Below are positions 1 to 5,177 of a DNA stretch of 5,177 nucleotides, in pieces (within the stretch, counting starts at the first letter, position 1; every line of letters starts with the position of its first letter). The DNA lies in assembly GCA_017936185.1 (NCBI GenBank), contig JAGBGA010000009.1:1-5177 (forward strand), read 5' to 3'. The stretch is from Alphaproteobacteria bacterium. GTDB lineage: Bacteria > Pseudomonadota > Alphaproteobacteria > Rs-D84. The position numbers and the translations under genes were made by a program. The notes beneath the pieces are model-generated. The model had not been told where the DNA came from and made no database searches. It worked only from the letters and a program-made list of their open reading frames with translations.

Positions 1-2666
1 ATATATGTATTGCTTGGTGCATTACATGTACCGGCATATGTACAACTTGTTGGGGATGTTGGCGCACTTCCACCTGTATTACCATGCCCATCATAAGAAA
101 CATTGAAAGTATTCGCCGTCCAATGTGCATAAAGGGTAACACTTGCCGTTGGGGTGTATGTTGCACCGGCATCACCAACCTTGGTGCCGCCCGATGCCGC
201 CGTATACCATCCATTAAATGTATAGCCGTTGCGTGTTGGTGTTGGTAATGTAACAGAACCGGGCGTTGACCACTTGGCATACCACGTCGCGTTTGCTGTG
301 ATACCTTTACCAGCTGTCAAACCGTTACTGGTGATATATGTTGTGCCGACATATTGTGTACCCGAACCGTTGTTACTTGATTCTGCGCTGTAATACCCGC
401 CAAAGGTACTTGTTGCGTTCGCACTTGTTGGCGACACCGTACCATTGTTTGCATTATATGTAACAGTAAAGACTTTTTCCGGCGCGGTAATACCATTGGC
501 ACTTGTTGTCATGGCCTTGCTGCGGTCGCTGTCATTATAAACATTTGTATTATATGTTGTATAAAGTGTTGATGTACCTGTGCCTGTGTTATTCGCACCT
601 GCATTATTTTTATCAAGCGTAATTGTATATTCGTTTGCCATCTTACATGCATAATATGTACTGACCGGTGGGTTCACAAAACTTCTCAAACTCGAAATGC
701 ACGACGCATCCGTCCCCCAACCACCAACAAAGGTATATCCCGTCTGGGTCAATACAGATGCATCATCAAAGCTGCAAGAAACACCCTGACTGCATGTGAC
801 CGGCGTTGTAATTGTACCTGTACCACCATTTTTATTCAACGTAATTGACTTTTTACAATCGTTTGACGAATCATGGTTAGACGCCGCGGTTCCTGTTGCA
901 CTAAAACCGTCAATACACGCTGTACATGTTTCAGATGTTGCACCGCCGGTACTATAACCACTGGTACAGACACCACCGCTGTAACTGGTTGAACATACAC
1001 CGCCGGTTGCCGATGTGCCACAACCTGTGTTATAATAACCCGCCGTTACCTTTGAACATGCTGTATCACTTCTGCCCGCATTCAGGGTGTGGCCGGCACG
1101 ATATGTACCCGCCGAACATATATTACGCATATACGGACGTACAGGCAAACCGAATTCAATTAACCCATAGTTGTTTGTACTGCTGAAACGAAGCGCCAAA
1201 GTAAATTGGTTTTGGGGGCCCACAAGCGAATCCGATGCGTTATATGCACCAACTGTCGCTGCATAGCTGGTTGCAGATGTAGACATAAATTTCAATATAA
1301 CACCACCGATATCGGGATATTCGTCATTTAAAACAATAGTTATTGTCGAGCCCGCAGCACCCTGGAAATAAGTAGTATTATCACCATCTGTTACATTGGG
1401 GGTTGTCGAAGAGCCAAACATTACTTTTGTAACATAACTGTTTGGCAATACATTACCAGACAAGTCCGTAAGATTAATTTCTGCAATACGATAAATACCG
1501 CCCGTTAATTGAATCTGAATCGAATTTACACCATCACCTGCGGGCACAATTGTTCCGCCCGAAACACTTGGTGATACACAGTCGGTTATCGAATCTGCAC
1601 CGGCGGTTGCAGTATAACTTGTTTGACCATAACGCGGGCAAAAATATTGTCCAGATGCCCGGCCGCTGTATACGCGGTGTGCAGGGAAATAAAGCTGTCC
1701 TGCACTGGCACTGACACATGAACCACCAACCGTTGCAATATAGGTTCCGGCCGCACATTCTTGGTAACACTGAAGCATACTTGTTGACCCGGGGTCACTG
1801 TATGGGTACGCCGTCGGACACGCAGTACACGAAGTTCCATACGTATTCGCCGGACATGTGGTCCATTGGGCATACAAGGTTGATGCGGTTGTCAAGCTGC
1901 CTGTCCAGTAACCAGCATTGTTAAACACTTGGGTTCCACCAGACGCAGCTGTATAATACCCTTTGAACGAAGAACCCGATTTCGTCGGCAAACTTGGGAT
2001 TGGATTCAACACCGAATTATATTGATTTGTGATACGATTGGCCGCTGTAAAAGTATTCGTTTCATAATAGGAACCTTGGGTTAAATATATCGTTGAGGTA
2101 CCATTACTGCCACCATTTTTATTCAATGTCACCGTTATAACCGCAGATTTTACCGCATAATATGTTGGTGCACTTGTTGTTTCAGACCCCAATGTAATAG
2201 AATTTACGCCTGTACCCGTATACGTTGCAGCGGTATTTGCGGTTGTTGCCGCCTCGGTCCGCCAACCACCCGGAAAAGAATAATTAGACAAAGTCAAACC
2301 ACTTGCGCTTGGCAATGTGCATTCTTGATTGTAATAACAGAATTTCTTAGCTGCCGTCGTGCCTGAATAAACTTGCGTCGCCCCAGTTGTAATATTGTTA
2401 CCTGTAATCGAACCGCTTGCACTAGATTTATTCAAAGTTACCACAATGTGGCATTGTTCAATACCAACAGCACCTGCAATTGAAGTCCAACCCGTTGGAC
2501 ATGCCTGGCAAGAATTTGTCGAATCGGCGCCCACTTCATCCGACAAATAGTACCCCGCCTTACACAACGTGTACGTCTTAAGCGTCGGACAGGTATAATC
2601 CGCAAATGCATTAAATGAAAATAACGAAATCAATAAAACTGTACAAAAGCGCAAAAATCTCGACAT
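1..2666 (-). CDS. Large secreted cysteine-rich InlB B-repeat protein, C-terminus cut off by window edge
   Basis: An open frame runs from an ATG at 2666 to the left edge: 888 codons with no stop, so the gene is partial. Residues 1-22 (MSRFLRFCTVLLISLFSFNAFA) form a classic Sec signal peptide with an AFA cleavage site and no lipobox, so the product should be exported. The mature part is rich in Thr, Ser, Gly and Asn and carries 29 cysteines in 866 residues. Module order as I read it: cysteine-rich module (26-72), two B-repeat-like units (73-173, 176-270), cysteine-rich module (271-363), galactose-binding-like candidate (365-512), cysteine-rich module (517-604), then further B-repeat-like units (605-850) and the start of another at 852. 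Repeat hallmarks are VTLNKNGG-type strands and endings such as LYAQW, WYAKW and LYAHW. The gene is preceded by a terminator and its own promoter, so it is transcribed separately from rubrerythrin. Adhesion or host-surface interaction is inferred; no catalytic motif is visible. Anchoring cannot be judged without the C-terminus. An in-frame GTG at 2675 is an alternative start. Confidence 0.9.
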   Translation of the reverse strand, partial: MSRFLRFCTVLLISLFSFNAFADYTCPTLKTYTLCKAGYYLSDEVGADSTNSCQACPTGWTSIAGAVGIEQCHIVVTLNKSSASGSITGNNITTGATQVYSGTTAAKKFCYYNQECTLPSASGLTLSNYSFPGGWRTEAATTANTAATYTGTGVNSITLGSETTSAPTYYAVKSAVITVTLNKNGGSNGTSTIYLTQGSYYETNTFTAANRITNQYNSVLNPIPSLPTKSGSSFKGYYTAASGGTQVFNNAGYWTGSLTTASTLYAQWTTCPANTYGTSCTACPTAYPYSDPGSTSMLQCYQECAAGTYIATVGGSCVSASAGQLYFPAHRVYSGRASGQYFCPRYGQTSYTATAGADSITDCVSPSVSGGTIVPAGDGVNSIQIQLTGGIYRIAEINLTDLSGNVLPNSYVTKVMFGSSTTPNVTDGDNTTYFQGAAGSTITIVLNDEYPDIGGVILKFMSTSATSYAATVGAYNASDSLVGPQNQFTLALRFSSTNNYGLIEFGLPVRPYMRNICSAGTYRAGHTLNAGRSDTACSKVTAGYYNTGCGTSATGGVCSTSYSGGVCTSGYSTGGATSETCTACIDGFSATGTAASNHDSSNDCKKSITLNKNGGTGTITTPVTCSQGVSCSFDDASVLTQTGYTFVGGWGTDASCISSLRSFVNPPVSTYYACKMANEYTITLDKNNAGANNTGTGTSTLYTTYNTNVYNDSDRSKAMTTSANGITAPEKVFTVTYNANNGTVSPTSANATSTFGGYYSAESSNNGSGTQYVGTTYITSNGLTAGKGITANATWYAKWSTPGSVTLPTPTRNGYTFNGWYTAASGGTKVGDAGATYTPTASVTLYAHWTANTFNVSYDGHGNTGGSAPTSPTSCTYAGTCNAPSNTY
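117..854 (-). repeat. C-terminal run of InlB B-type repeat units
   Basis: Residues 605-850 show repeated unit starts: SITLNKNGGTG (607-617), YTITLDKNNAG (680-690) and FTVTYNANNGT (733-743), with the next unit VSYDGHGNTGG (856-866) running off the window. Typical cores are GYTFVGGW (643-650) and the textbook GYTFNGWYTAASGGTKV (814-830). Unit ends are YYACK (671-675), WYAKW (795-799) and LYAHW (845-849). The unit at 605-675 again carries four cysteines (625, 631, 656, 674). The unit at 814-850 is the best match to the Listeria-Bacteroides consensus and anchors the family call. Confidence 0.75.
855..1118 (-). other. Third cysteine-rich module
   Basis: Residues 517-604 contain C517, C537, C549, C558, C567, C581, C584 and C604. 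It opens with CSAGTYRAGHTLNAG and VTAGYYNTGCG, and includes two near-identical short copies around GGVCSTSYSGGVCTSGYSTGG (555-575), then CTACIDGFSATG (581-592). The tandem GGVC-x2-SYS/GYS copies suggest local duplication. It leads directly into the next B-repeat strand KKSITLNKNGG (605-615). Confidence 0.55.
1131..1574 (-). other. Candidate galactose-binding-like (F5/8 type C-like) beta-sandwich
   Basis: Residues 365-512 have no cysteine, in contrast to both flanks, and alternate hydrophobic and polar residues as in a beta-sandwich. The stretch AEINLTDLSGNVL (395-407), then SSTTPNVTDGDNTTYFQG (419-436), then TITIVLNDEYPDIGGVILKF (441-460) follows the order seen in discoidin/F5/8 type C folds: strand, DGD-x2-T-Y-F loop, then a hydrophobic strand ending in V-x-L-K-F. 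Such domains usually bind carbohydrate or lipid. Low sequence similarity is normal for this fold, so this remains a hypothesis. Confidence 0.5.
1578..1856 (-). other. Second cysteine-rich module
   Basis: Residues 271-363 contain C271, C280, C283, C300, C304, C317, C343 and C363. The segment reads CPANTYGTSC, then TACPTAYPYSDPGSTSMLQC, then ECAAGTYIATVGGSC, again the C-P/A-A-G-T-Y and CxxCP style of GCC2/GCC3-like modules. It follows directly after a B-repeat unit ending in AQWTT. The family name is a pattern-based suggestion. Confidence 0.55.
1857..2450 (-). repeat. Two divergent InlB B-type repeat units (first pair)
   Basis: Residues 73-173 and 176-270 each start with a VTLNK strand (77-81 and 179-183) and end with an aromatic-Tyr/Ala pattern (YYAVKSA near 169-175, LYAQWTT at 264-270). 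The second unit has the typical middle FKGYYTAASGG (234-244), matching the G-Y/W-Y-T-x2-S-G-G core of Listeria-Bacteroides (Flg_new) repeats. The first unit is degenerate: it has GGW (133-135) but carries an extra C110/C116 pair and a longer insertion. These repeats form small beta-grasp-like folds in internalin B and are common in secreted adhesins. Confidence 0.7.
2451..2591 (-). other. N-terminal cysteine-rich GCC2/GCC3-like module
   Basis: Residues 26-72 hold C26, C35, C53, C56 and C72 with the spacing C-x8-C-AGYY-x14-C-x2-C-PTGWTSIAGA-x5-C. The combination of an AGYY after a cysteine, a CxxCP knuckle and a TSxxGA before the next cysteine resembles the GCC2/GCC3 (ephrin-receptor-like) family known from secreted eukaryotic and some bacterial proteins. 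Disulfide bonding after export is inferred. The assignment rests on pattern only. Confidence 0.6.
2601..2666 (-). other. Sec signal peptide of the large secreted protein
   Basis: Residues 1-22 comprise a short basic start (R3, R6), a hydrophobic core (residues 7-17, FCTVLLISLFS) and an AFA signal-peptidase I site before D23. Cys8 sits inside the core without the small-residue context of a lipobox, so lipoprotein processing is unlikely. This supports the ATG at 2666 as the true start or very close to it. Confidence 0.85.
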
Positions 2667-2674
2667 TTTCCCCA

Positions 2675-2694
2675 CTTCCTTGTTTATCTCCTTA
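2675..2694 (-). promoter_or_regulatory. Two purine-rich Shine-Dalgarno-like tracts upstream of the secreted-protein gene
   Basis: On the minus strand TAAGGAG (2694-2688) and AAGGAAG (2681-2675) lie in tandem ahead of the ATG at 2666. The AAGG core of the inner tract has workable spacing to that ATG. The outer, better tract is about 21 bases away, too far for it. An in-frame GTG at 2675 overlaps the inner tract. The inner tract with the ATG is the simplest reading. Confidence 0.55.
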
Positions 2695-2709
2695 TCTATA
2701 TACGTTTGT

Positions 2710-2739
2710 ATCATAGAAAAAAATCCGTTAGCAACACAA
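2710..2739 (-). promoter_or_regulatory. Probable promoter of the secreted-protein gene
   Basis: A minus-strand -10 TATGAT (2715-2710) lies 18 bases downstream of TTGTGT (2739-2734), followed by the Shine-Dalgarno tracts and start. The predicted transcript start is near 2703, giving a leader of about 37 bases. The DNA just upstream (2741-2770) is very AT-rich and could serve as an UP element. The -35 matches only TTG well, so the exact position is uncertain. Confidence 0.4.
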
Positions 2740-2797
2740 GTAAAACTTTTATATTTTTTCGTTTTTTTTCATGTGCGATATAATCGATTCGTAACAC

Positions 2798-2830
2798 AAA
2801 AAAATCCTGTGGTGAACACAGGATTTTTTT
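2798..2830 (-). terminator. Perfect bidirectional Rho-independent terminator
   Basis: TCCTGTG (2805-2811) pairs with CACAGGA (2817-2823) around the loop GTGAA. The stem is extended by A7 (2798-2804) against T7 (2824-2830), making 14 perfect base pairs. On the minus strand it starts 26 bases after the rubrerythrin stop and ends that message in a U-run. The A/T symmetry means it would also work for rightward transcripts. It separates rubrerythrin from the secreted-protein gene. Confidence 0.92.
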
Positions 2831-2856
2831 GCTTTTAATGTCCCGACAAAAAATTT

Positions 2857-3480
2857 TTAATCATCAATTACACTGTATTCACAGAAGCCTTCGTTTGTGT
2901 CGCAGCGTGAAATTGTGCCTTCACTGATGAAATAGCCTTGTTCATGCAAGCATGCTGGGCATACACTTGGCGCTTCGGTGCCAATGTGCCACATGCCGCA
3001 ATTTGTACAACGCCACATTACAATTTTATCTTGCTTGAACAATGTGCCGTCTTCGATTGCTTCGGCCAAGGCGCGAAAGCGTGATTCATGATAGCGTTCC
3101 GCATAACCAATGTTTTTCAATATTTCCGCAATTGCAGGAAAGCCTTCTTGGGCCGCAATTTGCGCGAATTTTGGATACATTTCGGTGTTTTCTTCGTGTT
3201 CACCATAGGCGGCCGCCTGTAAATTTTCCAATGTTGTACCAATCTTGCCCGCAGGAAATGATGCGGTTATTTCCAATTCGCCACCTTCCAAAAACTTGAA
3301 CAAACGTGATGCGTGTTCTTTTTCTTGGTCCGCAGTTTCAAGAAAGATTTTCGAAATCGCTTGGAATCCGTCTTTTTTTGCCTGGGACGCATACATTGTA
3401 TAGCGGTTGCGTGCCTGGGATTCGCCGGCAAATGCGATTAATAAATTCTTTTCAGTTTGTGTGCCTTTTAATGATACCAT
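2857..3480 (-). CDS. rbr: Rubrerythrin, diiron peroxidase with C-terminal rubredoxin domain and extra tail
   Basis: This 207-residue cytoplasmic protein reduces hydrogen peroxide to water, taking electrons through its rubredoxin iron, and protects anaerobes from oxidative stress. The ferritin-like four-helix domain (about 1-145) has the full diiron ligand set E20, E53, H56, E94, E97, E128 and H131, including GESQARNRY (19-27) and DQEKEH (51-56). The rubredoxin domain has C158-x2-C161 and C174-x2-C177 in WRCTNCG and APSVCPAC. Positions match the Desulfovibrio enzyme almost exactly. The start at 3480 is chosen because AAGGAG lies 9 bases upstream and the family begins at this residue. A longer in-frame start at 3573 would overlap the previous gene and swallow the promoter. 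Rubrerythrins of this class usually end near residue 191; here about 16 residues with C193 and C200 follow, which is odd. It has its own promoter and a strong terminator. Confidence 0.96.
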   Translation of the reverse strand: MVSLKGTQTEKNLLIAFAGESQARNRYTMYASQAKKDGFQAISKIFLETADQEKEHASRLFKFLEGGELEITASFPAGKIGTTLENLQAAAYGEHEENTEMYPKFAQIAAQEGFPAIAEILKNIGYAERYHESRFRALAEAIEDGTLFKQDKIVMWRCTNCGMWHIGTEAPSVCPACLHEQGYFISEGTISRCDTNEGFCEYSVIDD

Positions 3481-3489
3481 GGGTACTTT

Positions 3490-3495
3490 CTCCTT
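3490..3495 (-). promoter_or_regulatory. Shine-Dalgarno of rubrerythrin
   Basis: Minus-strand AAGGAG (3495-3490) lies 9 bases before the ATG at 3480. It is the clearest ribosome binding site in the window and fixes the rubrerythrin start against the longer in-frame alternative at 3573. Confidence 0.85.
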
Positions 3496-3515
3496 GTTTT
3501 TTTGTTTGTGAACAG

Positions 3516-3544
3516 ATTTTAACAGATGATATTTAAAATTGCAA
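3516..3544 (-). promoter_or_regulatory. Sigma-70-type promoter of rubrerythrin
   Basis: Minus-strand TTGCAA (3544-3539), a 17-base spacer and TAAAAT (3521-3516) make a good housekeeping promoter, with transcription predicted from about 3509 and a leader near 29 bases. It begins 4 bases after the stop codon of the upstream gene. No terminator hairpin is visible between the two genes, so readthrough from the obg operon could add to this promoter. Confidence 0.7.
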
Positions 3545-3548
3545 AAAT

Positions 3549-4049
3549 TTATTTTACATTTCGAACATTGCAATTTTCACACGCCACAGAATGAATCAAA
3601 TCTTGGTATTCATCGTAAAGGCGTATACCAAGAAATGCACGCGCTTGTTCTATTGTGCGACCGTATGACCAATATACACCTTTGGCGGTAACGTATTTTG
3701 CAACAACAAAGTTTGTATGTTTGTCACGCGTGATAAAGGCACCAAATGCACCCCAGGTTACCGGTGTGGCAGAATAAAATTCAAAGTGATTCTTTTCTTG
3801 ACGTGGCAAGCGTTCCAATAAAACAAAGTCACGATCGCGAACACGCTGAACCCGATGTGGAAAACGATTCTGAACCCGCCAAAGACCACCAATAAATTCA
3901 ACGTCAGACGCATTAACATCCCCCAAAGGCGTCGCGCGACCATCAGAATAATATGCAAGCACAGCTTTGCCCCCATTCAAGCATGCGGCATTATATGCAC
4001 GTTCTTTTTCGACAAATGTTTTATGTTCGGATAACTTGTTTCGTACCAT
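3549..4049 (-). CDS. Conserved-looking hypothetical protein, translationally coupled to obg
   Basis: I do not recognise this 166-residue protein. Its ATG (4049) is one base after the obg stop (TAAT ATG), which strongly suggests translational coupling and one message. No good Shine-Dalgarno is present; only GGGG about 12 bases upstream. It has no signal peptide or membrane segment and is probably cytoplasmic. The N-terminus is helical and charged (LSEHKTFVEKERAYNAA, 6-22). The middle is beta-like and basic with many aromatics: GGLWRVQNRFPHRVQRVRDRD (54-74), then TPVTWGAFGAFITRD (95-109) and KGVYWSYGRT (123-132). A helical stretch (EQARAFLGIRLYDEY, 134-148) precedes a C-terminal CENC pair (C157, C160), a possible half metal site. 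Arg-rich, aromatic character would suit RNA binding or a ribosome-linked role beside Obg, but this is speculation. The uninterrupted frame and operon position make it a real gene. Confidence 0.8.
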   Translation of the reverse strand: MVRNKLSEHKTFVEKERAYNAACLNGGKAVLAYYSDGRATPLGDVNASDVEFIGGLWRVQNRFPHRVQRVRDRDFVLLERLPRQEKNHFEFYSATPVTWGAFGAFITRDKHTNFVVAKYVTAKGVYWSYGRTIEQARAFLGIRLYDEYQDLIHSVACENCNVRNVK

Positions 4050-4050
4050 A

Positions 4051-5090
<1,040 letters not shown>

Positions 5091-5102
<12 letters not shown>

Positions 5103-5119
5103 GTATAAAAGACTATAAT
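5091..5119 (+). promoter_or_regulatory. Strong rightward promoter into unidentified transcript
   Basis: TTGCAA (5091-5096), an exact 17-base spacer and a perfect TATAAT (5114-5119) form the best promoter in the window. The predicted start is near 5126. The same TTGCAA-17 layout is used for rubrerythrin. This is the only rightward signal with clear support and indicates a divergent gene or RNA beyond the right edge. Confidence 0.65.
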
Positions 5120-5125
5120 GTGGGC

Positions 5126-5177
5126 GCTGGACAACAGTGATGATTCTGAATCCGTTGTGAAATAGTCATTTTGGACT
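5126..5177 (+). other. 5' end of an unidentified rightward transcript, leader or RNA gene
   Basis: The 52 bases after the rightward promoter contain stop codons in all three plus frames and no Shine-Dalgarno plus start, so this is either an untranslated leader or the start of a non-coding RNA. Weak folding potential is visible: ACAAC (5132-5136) can pair with GTTGT (5155-5159), with GATT/AATC inside, and AGTC (5164-5167) with GACT at the edge. I do not recognise a known RNA family. The window ends too early to decide. Confidence 0.3.

Larger units (their letters stand above)
2667..2797. other. AT-rich intergenic region before the secreted-protein gene
   Basis: The 131 bases between the terminator and the secreted-protein start contain no gene. 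They hold the probable promoter (2710-2739), the ribosome-site tracts (2675-2694) and A/T tracts at 2716-2723 and 2746-2770. A plus-strand TATAAT at 2779-2784 has no matching -35. No operator-like inverted repeat of note was found apart from the short palindrome ATCGAT at 2783-2788. Confidence 0.6.

Noticed and set aside
317..1924. Small open frames on both strands inside the secreted-protein gene (for example 926-1186, 1534-1770, 1586-1873)
   Set aside because: They are out of frame with the continuous 888-codon frame, have low-complexity or compositionally odd products, and lack ribosome sites.
1..2600. CRISPR array or tandem DNA repeat
   Set aside because: Repetition is at the protein level with diverged DNA, no regular spacing and no constant repeat-spacer layout.
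2755..2784. Rightward promoter using TATAAT at 2779-2784
   Set aside because: No acceptable -35 lies 16-18 bases upstream, and any transcript would hit the terminator within a few dozen bases.
3481..3573. Longer in-frame rubrerythrin start adding 31 residues (MQCSKCKINF...)
   Set aside because: It overlaps the previous gene by 25 bases, includes the promoter and Shine-Dalgarno, and adds residues before the conserved family N-terminus. The start at 3480 has an ideal ribosome site.
5118..5165. Fifteen-codon plus-strand frame starting MWALDNS
   Set aside because: Its ATG lies inside the -10 box, upstream of the predicted transcript start, so it would not be in the message.
5126..5177. tmRNA-like or box C/D-like RNA suggested by TGATGATTCTGAATCCG
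   Set aside because: The resemblance to a tmRNA 5' end is only a few bases, and box C/D RNAs are not bacterial. The adjacent TGATGA and CTGA are too close anyway. The sequence is too short to assign a family.

Overview
The window reads as chromosomal DNA from a Gram-negative bacterium, most likely an alphaproteobacterium with an anaerobic or microaerobic, probably host- or gut-associated life. This is inferred. The GTPase Obg (4051-5055) has the short form without a C-terminal extension and an alphaproteobacterial-looking N-terminus. A canonical rubrerythrin (2857-3480) points to life at low oxygen. The left half is one very large secreted protein of a cysteine-rich, InlB B-repeat style that I associate with uncultured gut bacteria. 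No marker gene here fixes the lineage.

Every gene I can support lies on the minus strand, so the window is best read from right to left. At the right edge (5075-5119) two promoter-like elements overlap back to back. One drives obg leftward. The other, a near-ideal TTGCAA-17-TATAAT, fires rightward into about 50 visible bases with no usable reading frame. Leftward from there come obg, then after a single base a 166-residue protein of unknown function that is almost certainly translated from the obg message, then a 68-base gap holding a strong promoter and Shine-Dalgarno for rubrerythrin. Rubrerythrin ends in a perfect 14-bp symmetric hairpin (2798-2830) that can terminate transcription in both directions.

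Beyond the terminator is an AT-rich intergenic stretch (2667-2797) with a plausible promoter and two purine-rich tracts. It leads into an open frame from 2666 to the left edge, 888 codons without a stop. This is the 5' part of a larger gene, because no stop codon is present in the window. It encodes a Sec signal peptide followed by alternating cysteine-rich GCC2/GCC3-like modules, a galactose-binding-like beta-sandwich candidate, and several divergent InlB B-type (Listeria-Bacteroides) repeats. It is probably an exported surface protein or adhesin.

The genes do not form one pathway: a ribosome-associated GTPase with a coupled unknown, an oxidative-stress diiron enzyme, and an insulated surface-protein gene. 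The most novel-looking parts are the mosaic secreted protein, the unknown obg partner, the cysteine-containing tail on rubrerythrin, and the unidentified rightward transcript at the right edge.
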